Positions 1-7,130 of a stretch of DNA of 64,000 bases are shown piece by piece. The notes below the pieces were generated by a model. That model worked only from the letters and a program-made list of their open reading frames with translations. It made no database searches and was not told where the DNA came from. The stretch lies in the NCBI GenBank assembly GCA_963631545.1, contig CAVGRN010000004.1:1-64000 (forward strand). Reading direction: 5' to 3'. Both the position numbers and the translations under genes were made by a program. Each line of letters starts with the position of its first letter. Position 1 is the stretch's first letter. The stretch is from UBA1181 sp963631545. Its GTDB lineage: Bacteria; Bacteroidota; Bacteroidia; Bacteroidales; Paludibacteraceae.

Positions 1-66
1 GAAACGAATCGGCGATTCAATTGAAACGAATCGGCGATTCAATTGAAACGAATCGACGATTCAACT
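1..66. repeat. Three tandem 22-bp palindromic repeats
   Basis: Three head-to-tail 22-bp units lie at 1-22, 23-44 and 45-66. The first two are identical and the third differs at two positions. Each unit contains the near-perfect palindrome GAATCGGCGATTC, so each can fold into a small hairpin. The array begins at the window edge and may continue upstream. A degenerate fourth unit may be present at 67-88, where the palindrome has changed on both arms together. There are no spacers, so this is not a CRISPR array. Its function is unknown. Confidence 0.85.
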
Positions 67-296
67 AAAACGCAATAGTATTGCGATTTTCCTGTCCCGA
101 ATATCGATCTTAATTCGTACCCTTATCCCAACGTAATTCTAAAATTTTTCTATCGCATACGCCGCCACCCATTGTGTGGGAGGCTCGGCTAAAATTTTCG
201 ATGTACGCCATTTGATGGTACACAAATGCGAGGGAATCAGCAAAAAAGGTGAGGAAGTAAATCCCCACCTTTCCCATTTTATCAAGCAAAGACGAA
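67..296. other. Non-coding stretch with two hairpins
   Basis: I see no convincing gene here. At 71-85 the inverted repeat CGCAATAGTATTGCG is flanked by AAAA and TTTT, so it could terminate transcription in either direction. The rest is AT-rich up to the terminator of the aminotransferase operon at 242-272. Together with the 22-bp repeats this makes 296 bases without a supported coding sequence. Confidence 0.5.
242..272 (-). terminator. Terminator of the iorB-aminotransferase operon
   Basis: Inverted repeat with arms 245-254 and 263-272, nine of ten positions paired and an 8-nt loop. On the minus strand it is followed by a run of T (242-247 read in reverse). It lies 25 bases beyond the aminotransferase stop codon, as expected for an intrinsic terminator. 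Confidence 0.7.
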
Positions 297-1595
297 TCAC
301 TGATTCTCTTTCACGAACTCAGCCAAACGCTGGTCGAGGTCGGCATACTGGCTCTCCTGAATAAAGGATGTGCAGATACGCAAACCTTGTTGTTTACTGC
401 CCGTGGTGTCCAAGCAAATAGCACTGATGCCATAGAACAGAAGTTTACGCATCAAGTCGCCGCCCTTCCAATCCTTATAGGTAACGGTGAAGTAGAAACC
501 ATCGCCAATCTCGTGGTCGATATCCTTGTCGTAGACAACGTGGAATCCGTGTTTCGCGAAAATTGCCTTCATCTCCTTGGCGCGGTCGCCATACCGGCGG
601 ACGGTTTCCAAGAAGTTATATTCGCCGTCGCAAGCCGCCTTGAACATCGCCGCCAAAGCATATTGCGCCGAGTGGGAAGTTCCAGACGAAAGCACATAAA
701 GTATCCTGTTGACGAAAACCACACCAAACTCGCCCACACCATACCTGTCCGCCAAATTCTGGTAGAACCGGTGGAACAACTTGTCGGAGATGGCAACCAC
801 ACCGATACGCTGCCCTGCGTAACTGAACGCCTTCGAACCCGATATCAGCAGAATGTAATTGTCTGTATACTTAGCCACTGTAGGCTGGAAAGGAGGTTGG
901 AAAGGCTTACTGAGGTCGTGGCGGAAGTCCATAGCGAAATAAGCCAAATCCTCCATCACGATGGCGTCATATTTAGTAGCCAACTCGCCGATACCTCTCA
1001 GTTCCTCCTCCGTCAGGCAAAACCACGATGGGTTGTTGGGGTTGGAATAGATGATGTTGCAGATGTTACCCTTCTTCAGGTAGCTCTCAATTTTAGAGAG
1101 GAGCGCGTCGCCGCGGTAGTCGTACATATCAAACGACTCATACTTCAAGCCCTGGACAATCAGCTGCGTTTTCTGTACTGGGAACCCAGGATCGATGAAG
1201 AGGACGGTGTCCTTACCCTTGGAAGCCTGGCCTGAAACAAGAAACGATGCGTAAGTACCTTGCATAGAGCCAGATACAGGCACACAACCCTCTGGCTTGA
1301 CATCCACATCAATGAAAGCCTTAACGAAACGAGAGGCTTGTTTTTTCAAATCGGGATGGCCGTCCAACATAGGGTATTTCGATGCGACGCCTTTTTTCAG
1401 AGCCTCGATCTCCGCCTGCGTCCCGATTTGGTCGGGGGCAAAGCCAGGCACGCCCATCTCCATACGCACATACTTATCGCCCGTCTTAGCCTCAACCTTA
1501 TTCACGATGGTTACAATCTCGCGGATTGTAGCCTTGCTGAAATCCGGCAAATGACACTCGTCTATCGCCGCTTGAACCACACCTTTATCTATCAT
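297..1595 (-). CDS. Class I/II PLP-dependent aminotransferase
   Basis: A 432-residue pyridoxal-phosphate aminotransferase of fold type I, cytosolic, with no signal peptide. Visible motifs are NPNNPS at 185-190, the cofactor-ring Asp/Tyr region EDLAY at 215-219, and the SGSK motif ending in Lys255, which should form the Schiff base with PLP. Length is normal for the family. The substrate cannot be read from the sequence. It is the last gene of a minus-strand operon headed by iorB, a subunit of a 2-oxoacid ferredoxin oxidoreductase for aryl pyruvates. By inference it may therefore transaminate aromatic amino acids. The start is an ATG 26 bases after the GNAT gene with no strong Shine-Dalgarno, which is usual for this phylum. 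Family call is sure; specificity is open. Confidence 0.9.
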   Translation of the reverse strand: MIDKGVVQAAIDECHLPDFSKATIREIVTIVNKVEAKTGDKYVRMEMGVPGFAPDQIGTQAEIEALKKGVASKYPMLDGHPDLKKQASRFVKAFIDVDVKPEGCVPVSGSMQGTYASFLVSGQASKGKDTVLFIDPGFPVQKTQLIVQGLKYESFDMYDYRGDALLSKIESYLKKGNICNIIYSNPNNPSWFCLTEEELRGIGELATKYDAIVMEDLAYFAMDFRHDLSKPFQPPFQPTVAKYTDNYILLISGSKAFSYAGQRIGVVAISDKLFHRFYQNLADRYGVGEFGVVFVNRILYVLSSGTSHSAQYALAAMFKAACDGEYNFLETVRRYGDRAKEMKAIFAKHGFHVVYDKDIDHEIGDGFYFTVTYKDWKGGDLMRKLLFYGISAICLDTTGSKQQGLRICTSFIQESQYADLDQRLAEFVKENQ

Positions 1596-1621
1596 AATAT
1601 AATATCTTAAAATCTTGAAAA

Positions 1622-2140
1622 TCAGAAATTCAGTTTTCTATACAAGAGGCAGTCGCACCAGCCATCAGCCGTCCGATACCAGTCGGGCAGCACTGCCACC
1701 CGCTCGTAATCCAAAGAGGCGAAAAGCCTCACCGACGCTTTATTCTCCGTCCGTATACAAGCATACAACTGGTGGAGGAAAAGGAAGTTGAAAGCATACA
1801 CCTCCATCAATTGGAGTGCTTCCGTGGCGAAACCCCTACCCCGAAACGAGCGATCGATTAAAACGGAGACCTCCGCCTTTCCCGCCCGGGGGTCGAAATC
1901 GCTAAGGTCTACACAGCCCACCGTCGCGCCGGTAGCACAATCCACCACCATCAAGCGCAGTTGTCGCATAGCGTAGATGTCTGCCGCCGTTTCGATGAAA
2001 CGCTGCAACTGAAATTTGGAGAAAGGGGCGACGGCGCAACCATCCACCCAGAGCGAAGCGTCGTTCTCCCAGCGGAAGAGCAGTTCCTCGTCCGTTGGCT
2101 CAACAGCGCGCAATGAAACTTTTTCGCCCTCCAACGTCAT
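1622..2140 (-). CDS. GNAT-family N-acetyltransferase (RimJ/RimL-like)
   Basis: A 172-residue GCN5-related acetyltransferase, probably cytosolic. The acetyl-CoA pyrophosphate-binding motif A is visible as RGRGFATEAL near residues 98-108, with the typical later segment ENKASVRLFASLDYERV, where the Asn and the Gly-equivalent turn lie in motif B. The opening LRAVEPTDEE is typical of the RimJ/RimL and small-molecule acetylating branch, so the substrate may be a protein N-terminus, an amine or an amino acid. The gene starts 3 bases after the DUF4293 stop codon and is clearly co-transcribed with it. Nothing in the sequence fixes the substrate. Confidence 0.85.
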   Translation of the reverse strand: MTLEGEKVSLRAVEPTDEELLFRWENDASLWVDGCAVAPFSKFQLQRFIETAADIYAMRQLRLMVVDCATGATVGCVDLSDFDPRAGKAEVSVLIDRSFRGRGFATEALQLMEVYAFNFLFLHQLYACIRTENKASVRLFASLDYERVAVLPDWYRTADGWCDCLLYRKLNF

Positions 2141-2143
2141 ACC

Positions 2144-2632
2144 TCAACGGATTCTGTCGAGCGAGCGCACCAAAGCCTCGTCGCGACCAATGGCACGAAC
2201 GGCAAGATACGTGAGCAGTCCGTTGACAATAGGGAAAGCCATTGGTATGCAGTAATGTAGCTCCACCGAAGTGGACAAATCCATTGCGACATGCTCCGAC
2301 GAAGCCCACGCATAGAGGAAGAACAAAGGATAGAACCCCACATACAGAAGTATGTTGAAGAGGTTGAACCGGATTTGGAAAATCCTATTCTTGTAAAGGA
2401 AAATGCCAATCACATTGACAATGAGAATCAGCACCTGCAAGATGATGAGCGCAACCGACCACGAGTCGCGGACGAAGCCCTGCGCACCGGCAATATTCTC
2501 GTGTCCCAGTCCGGTGACAGTGTAAAGGTACTCCGCACCGCCGACTTGGAAATTGGCGATTGGCAGAAAGAACATCAGAAGCGACAGTACGAAAGTCGCC
2601 AACAAATAGAGCGTCTGAACACGTTGCAACAT
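2144..2632 (-). CDS. DUF4293 four-helix membrane protein
   Basis: A 162-residue inner-membrane protein with four hydrophobic segments, at about residues 7-27, 60-82, 89-112 and 127-147. The beginning MLQRVQTLYLLA and the end DEALVRSLDRIR are the hallmarks of the DUF4293 family, which I know only from Bacteroidota. Its function is unknown. It sits 13 bases downstream of iorB and 3 bases upstream of the GNAT gene, inside one minus-strand operon. The C-terminal tail carries several Arg residues and should face the cytoplasm. Confidence 0.88.
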   Translation of the reverse strand: MLQRVQTLYLLATFVLSLLMFFLPIANFQVGGAEYLYTVTGLGHENIAGAQGFVRDSWSVALIILQVLILIVNVIGIFLYKNRIFQIRFNLFNILLYVGFYPLFFLYAWASSEHVAMDLSTSVELHYCIPMAFPIVNGLLTYLAVRAIGRDEALVRSLDRIR

Positions 2633-2645
2633 ACGGAGCGGATTG

Positions 2646-3224
2646 TTATCGGCACACGGCAGCCTTCTCGCCAGCGGCCAGAGCCTTGAGGTTCATCGCC
2701 ACGATTTCTTCACCCTTGCGTCCGAAGATGGAACGGATACCCTCCTCCACCATAGCCGATGGTATGCCCAAGAACGGCAAAGACGCACCCAACATCACGA
2801 TGTTGGAGACACGAGGTGAGCCGAGATCCTTCGCAATGGAATCCACATCAATCACCACGTTGTTTTTCACCTTGCGCACCTCAGCCAAGACCTCTTCCAC
2901 ATCCGGATAGTCTGGTATATTGATGAGCGGAGTGCTGTTGGTAACCACGCACCCGTCTGCCTTCAAGTAAGGAAGGTAACGCAGAGCCTCCATAGGTTCC
3001 AAAGAGATGATGAGGTCGGCAGAACCCTTCCCGATGAGGTCGGACGCGATGGGGCTGTCCGAGATACGGAGGTTCGACTGCACGTCGCCGCCGCGCTGGC
3101 TCATTCCGTGCACTTCTGCCTGTTTCATATACAAGTTGTTCTTAATTGCGGCCTCACCGATGACCGCAGCGATCGACAGGATTCCCTGTCCACCGACTCC
3201 CGACAAGATGATATCAGTCTTCAT
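2646..3224 (-). CDS. iorB: Indolepyruvate ferredoxin oxidoreductase, beta subunit
   Basis: A 192-residue protein of the pyruvate:ferredoxin oxidoreductase gamma-type fold. GVGGQG at residues 10-15 and GMSQRGG around 40-46 are the family's signature loops. In the known enzyme the beta subunit works with the large, thiamine-diphosphate- and iron-sulfur-binding IorA to oxidatively decarboxylate aryl pyruvates to aryl-acetyl-CoA, passing electrons to ferredoxin. IorA is not in this window: the gene upstream encodes an unrelated secreted leucine-rich-repeat protein. Iron-sulfur cysteines are not expected in this subunit and none are evident. iorB is the first gene of a four-gene minus-strand operon ending with an aminotransferase. 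A TAACTTTG promoter box lies 30 bases upstream of the ATG. Confidence 0.9.
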   Translation of the reverse strand: MKTDIILSGVGGQGILSIAAVIGEAAIKNNLYMKQAEVHGMSQRGGDVQSNLRISDSPIASDLIGKGSADLIISLEPMEALRYLPYLKADGCVVTNSTPLINIPDYPDVEEVLAEVRKVKNNVVIDVDSIAKDLGSPRVSNIVMLGASLPFLGIPSAMVEEGIRSIFGRKGEEIVAMNLKALAAGEKAAVCR

Positions 3225-3253
3225 GAAATTATTTTTTTTTGCTTATTTAACCA

Positions 3254-3261
3254 CAAAGTTA
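3254..3261 (-). promoter_or_regulatory. Promoter -7 box for the iorB operon
   Basis: On the minus strand this reads TAACTTTG, a full match to the Bacteroidota -7 consensus TAnnTTTG. It lies 30 bases before the iorB start. I see no good -33 TTTG at the usual distance. Confidence 0.55.
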
Positions 3262-3316
3262 GCATTTTTACGTTTGCGCGGCACTGCAAATCCATTAAAA
3301 AACCATCCGATACACC

Positions 3317-4510
3317 TTATCTCACAAAAATCTTACTACAAGACGCTCCCACTTGAAGCGTGAAAACGCCATACGCACCGAGTGATAAGATATGCTCCGC
3401 AGAACCACAAACTCCTTGGCTCACAAGTCTTCCACTCAAATCCATAACCGAAAAACGCCGTCCTTCCGCACCGCAGACGACAATCGCACCTCCCCTTAGA
3501 AGCGAGATTTTAACGCCATCCTGGCCAACAAGTGGAACCTCCGTTGGTACGATTATCTCCGAGGCGTAATACGCCACATAGCCGTTGGATGCATCGCCCA
3601 AAGCGAGCGTCAACGCACTGTTATTCTGAATGGTGGAGAGGTTCGTGCAACCATAGAACGCCTTGTCGCCAATGCTTGTGAGCGAGGCGGGCAGGGCGAG
3701 GGCGAAAAGCGCGCAATCATAGAACGCACTGATGCCGATGGTTTGCAGCCGATTGCCCAAGTAGACAAGCGACAAATCCGTACAGCCGTCGAACGCCATC
3801 GCACCGATAGAAGTGAGCGATGTAGACGAGAAATCAATGATTTGCAAGTACTTGCATTTAGAAAAGGCATTCCGTCCAATGGTCGTCAAGCCTGTGCCGA
3901 AATTCACCTCCGCAAGGGAGGAGCAGCCATCGAACGCACCGTCGCGAATCGCCGTAACACTGTTGGGGATAGTTATTCCGTCGAGAAACACGCAGTTCTG
4001 GAAAGCACTGCTGGGGATCTCCGTCAAGCCGTCGGGCAACGTCAGGTTACCCGAAATGGCACGCGGGACGAAAAAAATCTCCAAAGGGGATTTTTTATAC
4101 ATCACACCGTCAATGTCGGTGAAAACAGGATTGCCCTCTGCCACCGAAATCGTTTCCAACCCCGTGCAGAGCGAAAACAAGCCGCTACCCACGCTAACAA
4201 CCGAAGCAGGCAGCGAGAGCGTAGACATTTGCCTACTGCCGGCAAACGCATTGTCTGCCAACCGAACGACACGGAAGCAAACGCCACCGTAGCAAACAGA
4301 ATCTGGCACAACGACATCACCCACATAAAGCTGGTCTGCCGAGTAATACATCCACCCATCCGAACTCACCCCCTCGTAGGGGCGGAAAGTAACGGCGGCG
4401 GTTCCGTCTGCCTCAGACAATTCGTAATAGATGCCATCGACGGCAACTGTGGCAGACATGGCAATGTGCGCCCAAAGAAACAAAAAGAGAACGGAGAAAA
4501 AATGACGCAT
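3317..4510 (-). CDS. Secreted BspA-type leucine-rich-repeat protein with T9SS type A tail
   Basis: A 397-residue exported protein. Residues 1-18 form a signal peptide (MRHFFSVLFLFLWAHIAMSA) with cleavage after about residue 19. From about 80 to 320 there are BspA/LRR_5-type leucine-rich units of about 23 residues, recognisable by repeats such as IGRNAFSKC and IGAMAFDGC. The last 65 residues resemble a T9SS type A sorting domain: GGAIVV, then FSVMDLSGRLV, then a Gly-Val-Phe strand and the end KIFVR. It is therefore probably moved across the outer membrane by T9SS and anchored at the surface, with binding or adhesion as the likely role. The reading frame continues 20 codons upstream, but the promoter lies inside that extension, so I use the ATG at 4510. 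Confidence 0.85.
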   Translation of the reverse strand: MRHFFSVLFLFLWAHIAMSATVAVDGIYYELSEADGTAAVTFRPYEGVSSDGWMYYSADQLYVGDVVVPDSVCYGGVCFRVVRLADNAFAGSRQMSTLSLPASVVSVGSGLFSLCTGLETISVAEGNPVFTDIDGVMYKKSPLEIFFVPRAISGNLTLPDGLTEIPSSAFQNCVFLDGITIPNSVTAIRDGAFDGCSSLAEVNFGTGLTTIGRNAFSKCKYLQIIDFSSTSLTSIGAMAFDGCTDLSLVYLGNRLQTIGISAFYDCALFALALPASLTSIGDKAFYGCTNLSTIQNNSALTLALGDASNGYVAYYASEIIVPTEVPLVGQDGVKISLLRGGAIVVCGAEGRRFSVMDLSGRLVSQGVCGSAEHILSLGAYGVFTLQVGASCSKIFVR

Positions 4511-4539
4511 AGGCTGACAAATTAAGATTGCTACTGACT

Positions 4540-4571
4540 CAAAGGTAGCGATAACAAACAACATATACAAC
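4540..4571 (-). promoter_or_regulatory. Promoter of the leucine-rich-repeat gene
   Basis: On the minus strand there is a -7 box TACCTTTG at 4540-4547 and a -33 element GTTG at 4568-4571, separated by exactly 20 bases. The -7 box ends 30 bases before the ATG at 4510. This pairing fits the Bacteroidota primary sigma factor and decides between the two possible start codons. Confidence 0.7.
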
Positions 4572-4722
4572 CACGGCAGACAGAATCAGCGCAAGAAAAA
4601 ATGTTTCGTTCTGCAATTTGTAACACAATCCGCTCAGCATACAATAAGAATACAAATAAATCAGAAAACGAAACAAAAAACCACAACAATATCAGCAGAA
4701 AAAACTATCTTCGCAGAAAATA

Positions 4723-5325
4723 ATGATAGAAATGGACAAAGTGCAAGTGAGCGTGCAGAGTATGTTCACCGTCAAAAGTTCGGAAGATAAATTTATGATT
4801 TTATTGACCGACACCGGGGACACGAGGAAATTCGGAATCGAGACAGGCAAGCAGGAGGTGGCACTCATCACCGCTTATCTTTTCGGCCAACGTCCGCCCA
4901 CACCCTCACTCTACGAGGTTCTTTCAAGTTACATCAATCGAAAAAATTGCAAAATCAGCGAAGTGTGCATTGATGAAATGAACGACGGAATCTACAAAGC
5001 GAAATTGAGCATTTGCGGAAAAGAGGGTTCAGAGTCAGAGTGTCTGAATGTGAAGGCGACAGACGGCATAGTACTCGCCATTCTGAACAACGCGCCCATA
5101 TACGCCACCCAAGAAGTGATGTACAAAGGTCAAGAATTTTTCTGCGACTACCTGAAGGGGAATGCCTCATTGGTTGGCGTGCGCCTCGCAGCCATCGACA
5201 CCGACGAAGTGAAGCTGAAAATCAAAAGCAACGAGCTGAAACAAGCCATACAAAACGAAGACTACGAACTGGCCAACCAGTTGCAGAAGGAAATAGAAAA
5301 CATCAAAAAAGACTTGAAGAAATAA
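4723..5325 (+). CDS. Bifunctional nuclease (BFN/DUF151) domain protein with C-terminal UVR motif
   Basis: A 200-residue cytosolic protein. Residues about 5-150 match the bifunctional-nuclease (DUF151) family, with segments such as VALITAYLFGQRPPTPSLYE followed by a region rich in beta strands. Residues about 170-198 form a UvrB/UvrC-type helical hairpin (ELKQAIQNEDYELANQLQKE), a protein-interaction module. The BFN-plus-UVR arrangement is common in Bacteroidota. Nuclease activity has been reported for plant and mycobacterial members, but the role in this phylum is not known to me. It stands 6 bases upstream of a gene for a 550-residue unknown protein, so the two are probably one transcript. 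A TATCTTCG box at 4706-4713 could be its promoter but is very close to the start. Confidence 0.85.
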   Translation: MIEMDKVQVSVQSMFTVKSSEDKFMILLTDTGDTRKFGIETGKQEVALITAYLFGQRPPTPSLYEVLSSYINRKNCKISEVCIDEMNDGIYKAKLSICGKEGSESECLNVKATDGIVLAILNNAPIYATQEVMYKGQEFFCDYLKGNASLVGVRLAAIDTDEVKLKIKSNELKQAIQNEDYELANQLQKEIENIKKDLKK

Positions 5326-5331
5326 GGCGGT

Positions 5332-6984
5332 ATGAATATGAAAGAAAGTAACAGCGAGAAAAAAATCCTGGGAAAGAGAATAGAGGCAAAAAACTCCATA
5401 TACTACGACAGGATCAACTGGGTTTTCAAAAACCGACTCGTATTCAACACCACGGCGGAGTTGGAGGGATTCTGGGGCAAGGAGTTCAGCAACAACGTCA
5501 TCAAGAGAGTGTTCAGGACACCACAAGACCAACGGCGCGCCTACCTCGACGTAGCCTGGGTCGTGAAAGACCAGACCTCGCTCGACTTCGACGAGCTAAT
5601 GGAGTCCGTGGAAACAGCCTCAAAAATCTTCATCCATAACTTTGAACGCCGCGACGGCAAAAAGGACATCGCCGTAGAACTCATCCGGAAAAAGATATAC
5701 CCAGACTCGTGGCAACGGGTGAGAACGAAGAAACGCGACGACAACATCCTTGATGAAATGGAAGAAATGGACACGCTCACCCTTACCATCTTGATTTTGT
5801 TCCTGCTCAAAATCTTCGGGAAAGACAGAACCACGGAGAAGCCCAACATTGTAAAGGAGTTTGACGACGCCATTGAATTAATAAACATCGCCCTAAGCGA
5901 CAAAGACCTCCAAACGGAGGTAGCAGAAAAAGGGGAAACTGATGACAATGAAACTCCAGTAAAAGAATCCGAAGAGGAAAATGGAAAAGAAGGGGGGGAA
6001 GAGGAAGACGACGAAGGTCCATCGCCAGAGGAATCGGCACAGAAACGCCAGGTTATCGAAAGGAGTCCTTTGATTGACGAGGCATTGTCGTTGGATGAAT
6101 CGGAGAAGACGCGCCTCAAGCTAATATTCTACATCAATGAGGTTTTGTCAACACAACTAATACTGTCCGAACCCGAAAGGAACTTCCAGGCAATAGAGAA
6201 TTACTACGACAGCCTCACCGACTTAGACATCGAGGGATGTTGGGAAAAAGGGACTAATACGAACACTTCCACATTTTTCCAAATTTTTCACACAAACACC
6301 CCAGGTCTGTTCTTTTTGTACAGTTGGCACATAAACCGGCAAGATGGACTTAACGCCCAATACGAGCGTTATGAAGTCGCCATTTCTGCCCTTGGAGGCA
6401 ACAATTTCCAATTTTATTTCACAAAGCCGCATATTTACTTAGACTCCGTCAAAAACAAACCCATAAAATTGGACCATCACGCATACTATTACACAAAGCT
6501 GAGCAATCTAAATAAGATCGGCGTAATGGAACTGCGCCTAAAAATGTTGGATCCGAAGAAGCAAGCGGAGATGAAGTGGAAAGCGAAGAGCTACACGTGG
6601 CAGAACCAAATGACGCTACGCCGCTGCACCCTCGATGAGGAACACCGACACGAAAGAGACATCACGGAAGCCGAAAACAAAGGTGTCTGCGTAAACAAAT
6701 TCAAGGATTACGAATACACCATCGACCCCGAGTTGTACAACATTCTACACGCCATCACAAGAAAATACCTGTACCTACGGACAGAAACCGAAGGAGAGTT
6801 TTTCAAAATCCCCAAAAAGAGCAATGAAGCCTTTTGGAAGTACGATTTTGACGACATAACCTACATCATCAAGATACGGAACAAATCCTACTTAGGATTT
6901 CCTAAAGTCAACCTGTTTATCTCCACCTCTGCCACCAACCTAAGGAAATGGGGCATCAAACGAGTGAAGAGCATCGAGGAGTAG
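5332..6984 (+). CDS. Uncharacterised two-domain protein with acidic linker
   Basis: A 550-residue protein I do not recognise. It has no signal peptide and no convincing membrane pair; one hydrophobic stretch, LTLTILILFLLKIFG, lies near residues 148-163. Three parts are visible. An N-terminal, probably helical domain of about 160 residues is rich in aromatic and charged residues. A strongly acidic linker spans about 195-235 with long Glu/Asp runs. A C-terminal domain from about 285 has alternating beta-strand pattern and many Trp, Tyr and Phe (GCWEKG, SWHINRQDG, AYYYTKL), loosely reminiscent of a lipocalin-like barrel. That resemblance is weak. It follows the bifunctional-nuclease gene by 6 bases (a second Met two codons on is an alternative start) and is probably co-transcribed, suggesting a linked job. 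No catalytic motif was found. Confidence 0.8.
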   Translation: MNMKESNSEKKILGKRIEAKNSIYYDRINWVFKNRLVFNTTAELEGFWGKEFSNNVIKRVFRTPQDQRRAYLDVAWVVKDQTSLDFDELMESVETASKIFIHNFERRDGKKDIAVELIRKKIYPDSWQRVRTKKRDDNILDEMEEMDTLTLTILILFLLKIFGKDRTTEKPNIVKEFDDAIELINIALSDKDLQTEVAEKGETDDNETPVKESEEENGKEGGEEEDDEGPSPEESAQKRQVIERSPLIDEALSLDESEKTRLKLIFYINEVLSTQLILSEPERNFQAIENYYDSLTDLDIEGCWEKGTNTNTSTFFQIFHTNTPGLFFLYSWHINRQDGLNAQYERYEVAISALGGNNFQFYFTKPHIYLDSVKNKPIKLDHHAYYYTKLSNLNKIGVMELRLKMLDPKKQAEMKWKAKSYTWQNQMTLRRCTLDEEHRHERDITEAENKGVCVNKFKDYEYTIDPELYNILHAITRKYLYLRTETEGEFFKIPKKSNEAFWKYDFDDITYIIKIRNKSYLGFPKVNLFISTSATNLRKWGIKRVKSIEE

Positions 6985-7089
6985 GACGACCTCATCGGCG
7001 GAAACAAAAATGACTATGCCGATGGAGTAGCCGCACGAGATTCACAATCGAGTAAAGGGGAGAGAAAACTCACCGCTACCACAATCAAA

Positions 7090-7119
7090 CGGAGCCTTTC
7101 ACAAAAGCGAAAGGCTCCG
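7090..7119. terminator. Hairpin between convergent genes
   Basis: Perfect 11-bp stem (7090-7100 with 7109-7119) and an 8-nt loop, placed between the 3' ends of the 550-residue protein gene and the acyltransferase gene. The run of T is poor on both sides, so it may serve both directions weakly. Confidence 0.6.
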
Positions 7120-7130
7120 TGGGGTTAGGA

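Noticed and set aside
1..66. CRISPR array
   Set aside because: The 22-bp units follow each other directly with no spacers, and no cas genes are present.
387..1235. 282-codon plus-strand frame opposite the aminotransferase
   Set aside because: It is a shadow of a well-supported enzyme gene on the other strand; the product has no recognisable family.
4511..4570. 20-codon N-terminal extension of the leucine-rich-repeat protein
   Set aside because: A good promoter lies inside it, and the ATG at 4510 begins a typical signal peptide.
5332..6984. Toxin-antitoxin or phage-defence role for the nuclease and its unknown partner
   Set aside because: BFN/UVR proteins are widely conserved in Bacteroidota, both proteins are too large for a classical module, and no defence domain was recognised.
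6985..7130. tRNA or small RNA gene in the gap
   Set aside because: Only the 11-bp terminator-like hairpin is visible. There is no cloverleaf and no TΨC-like arm.
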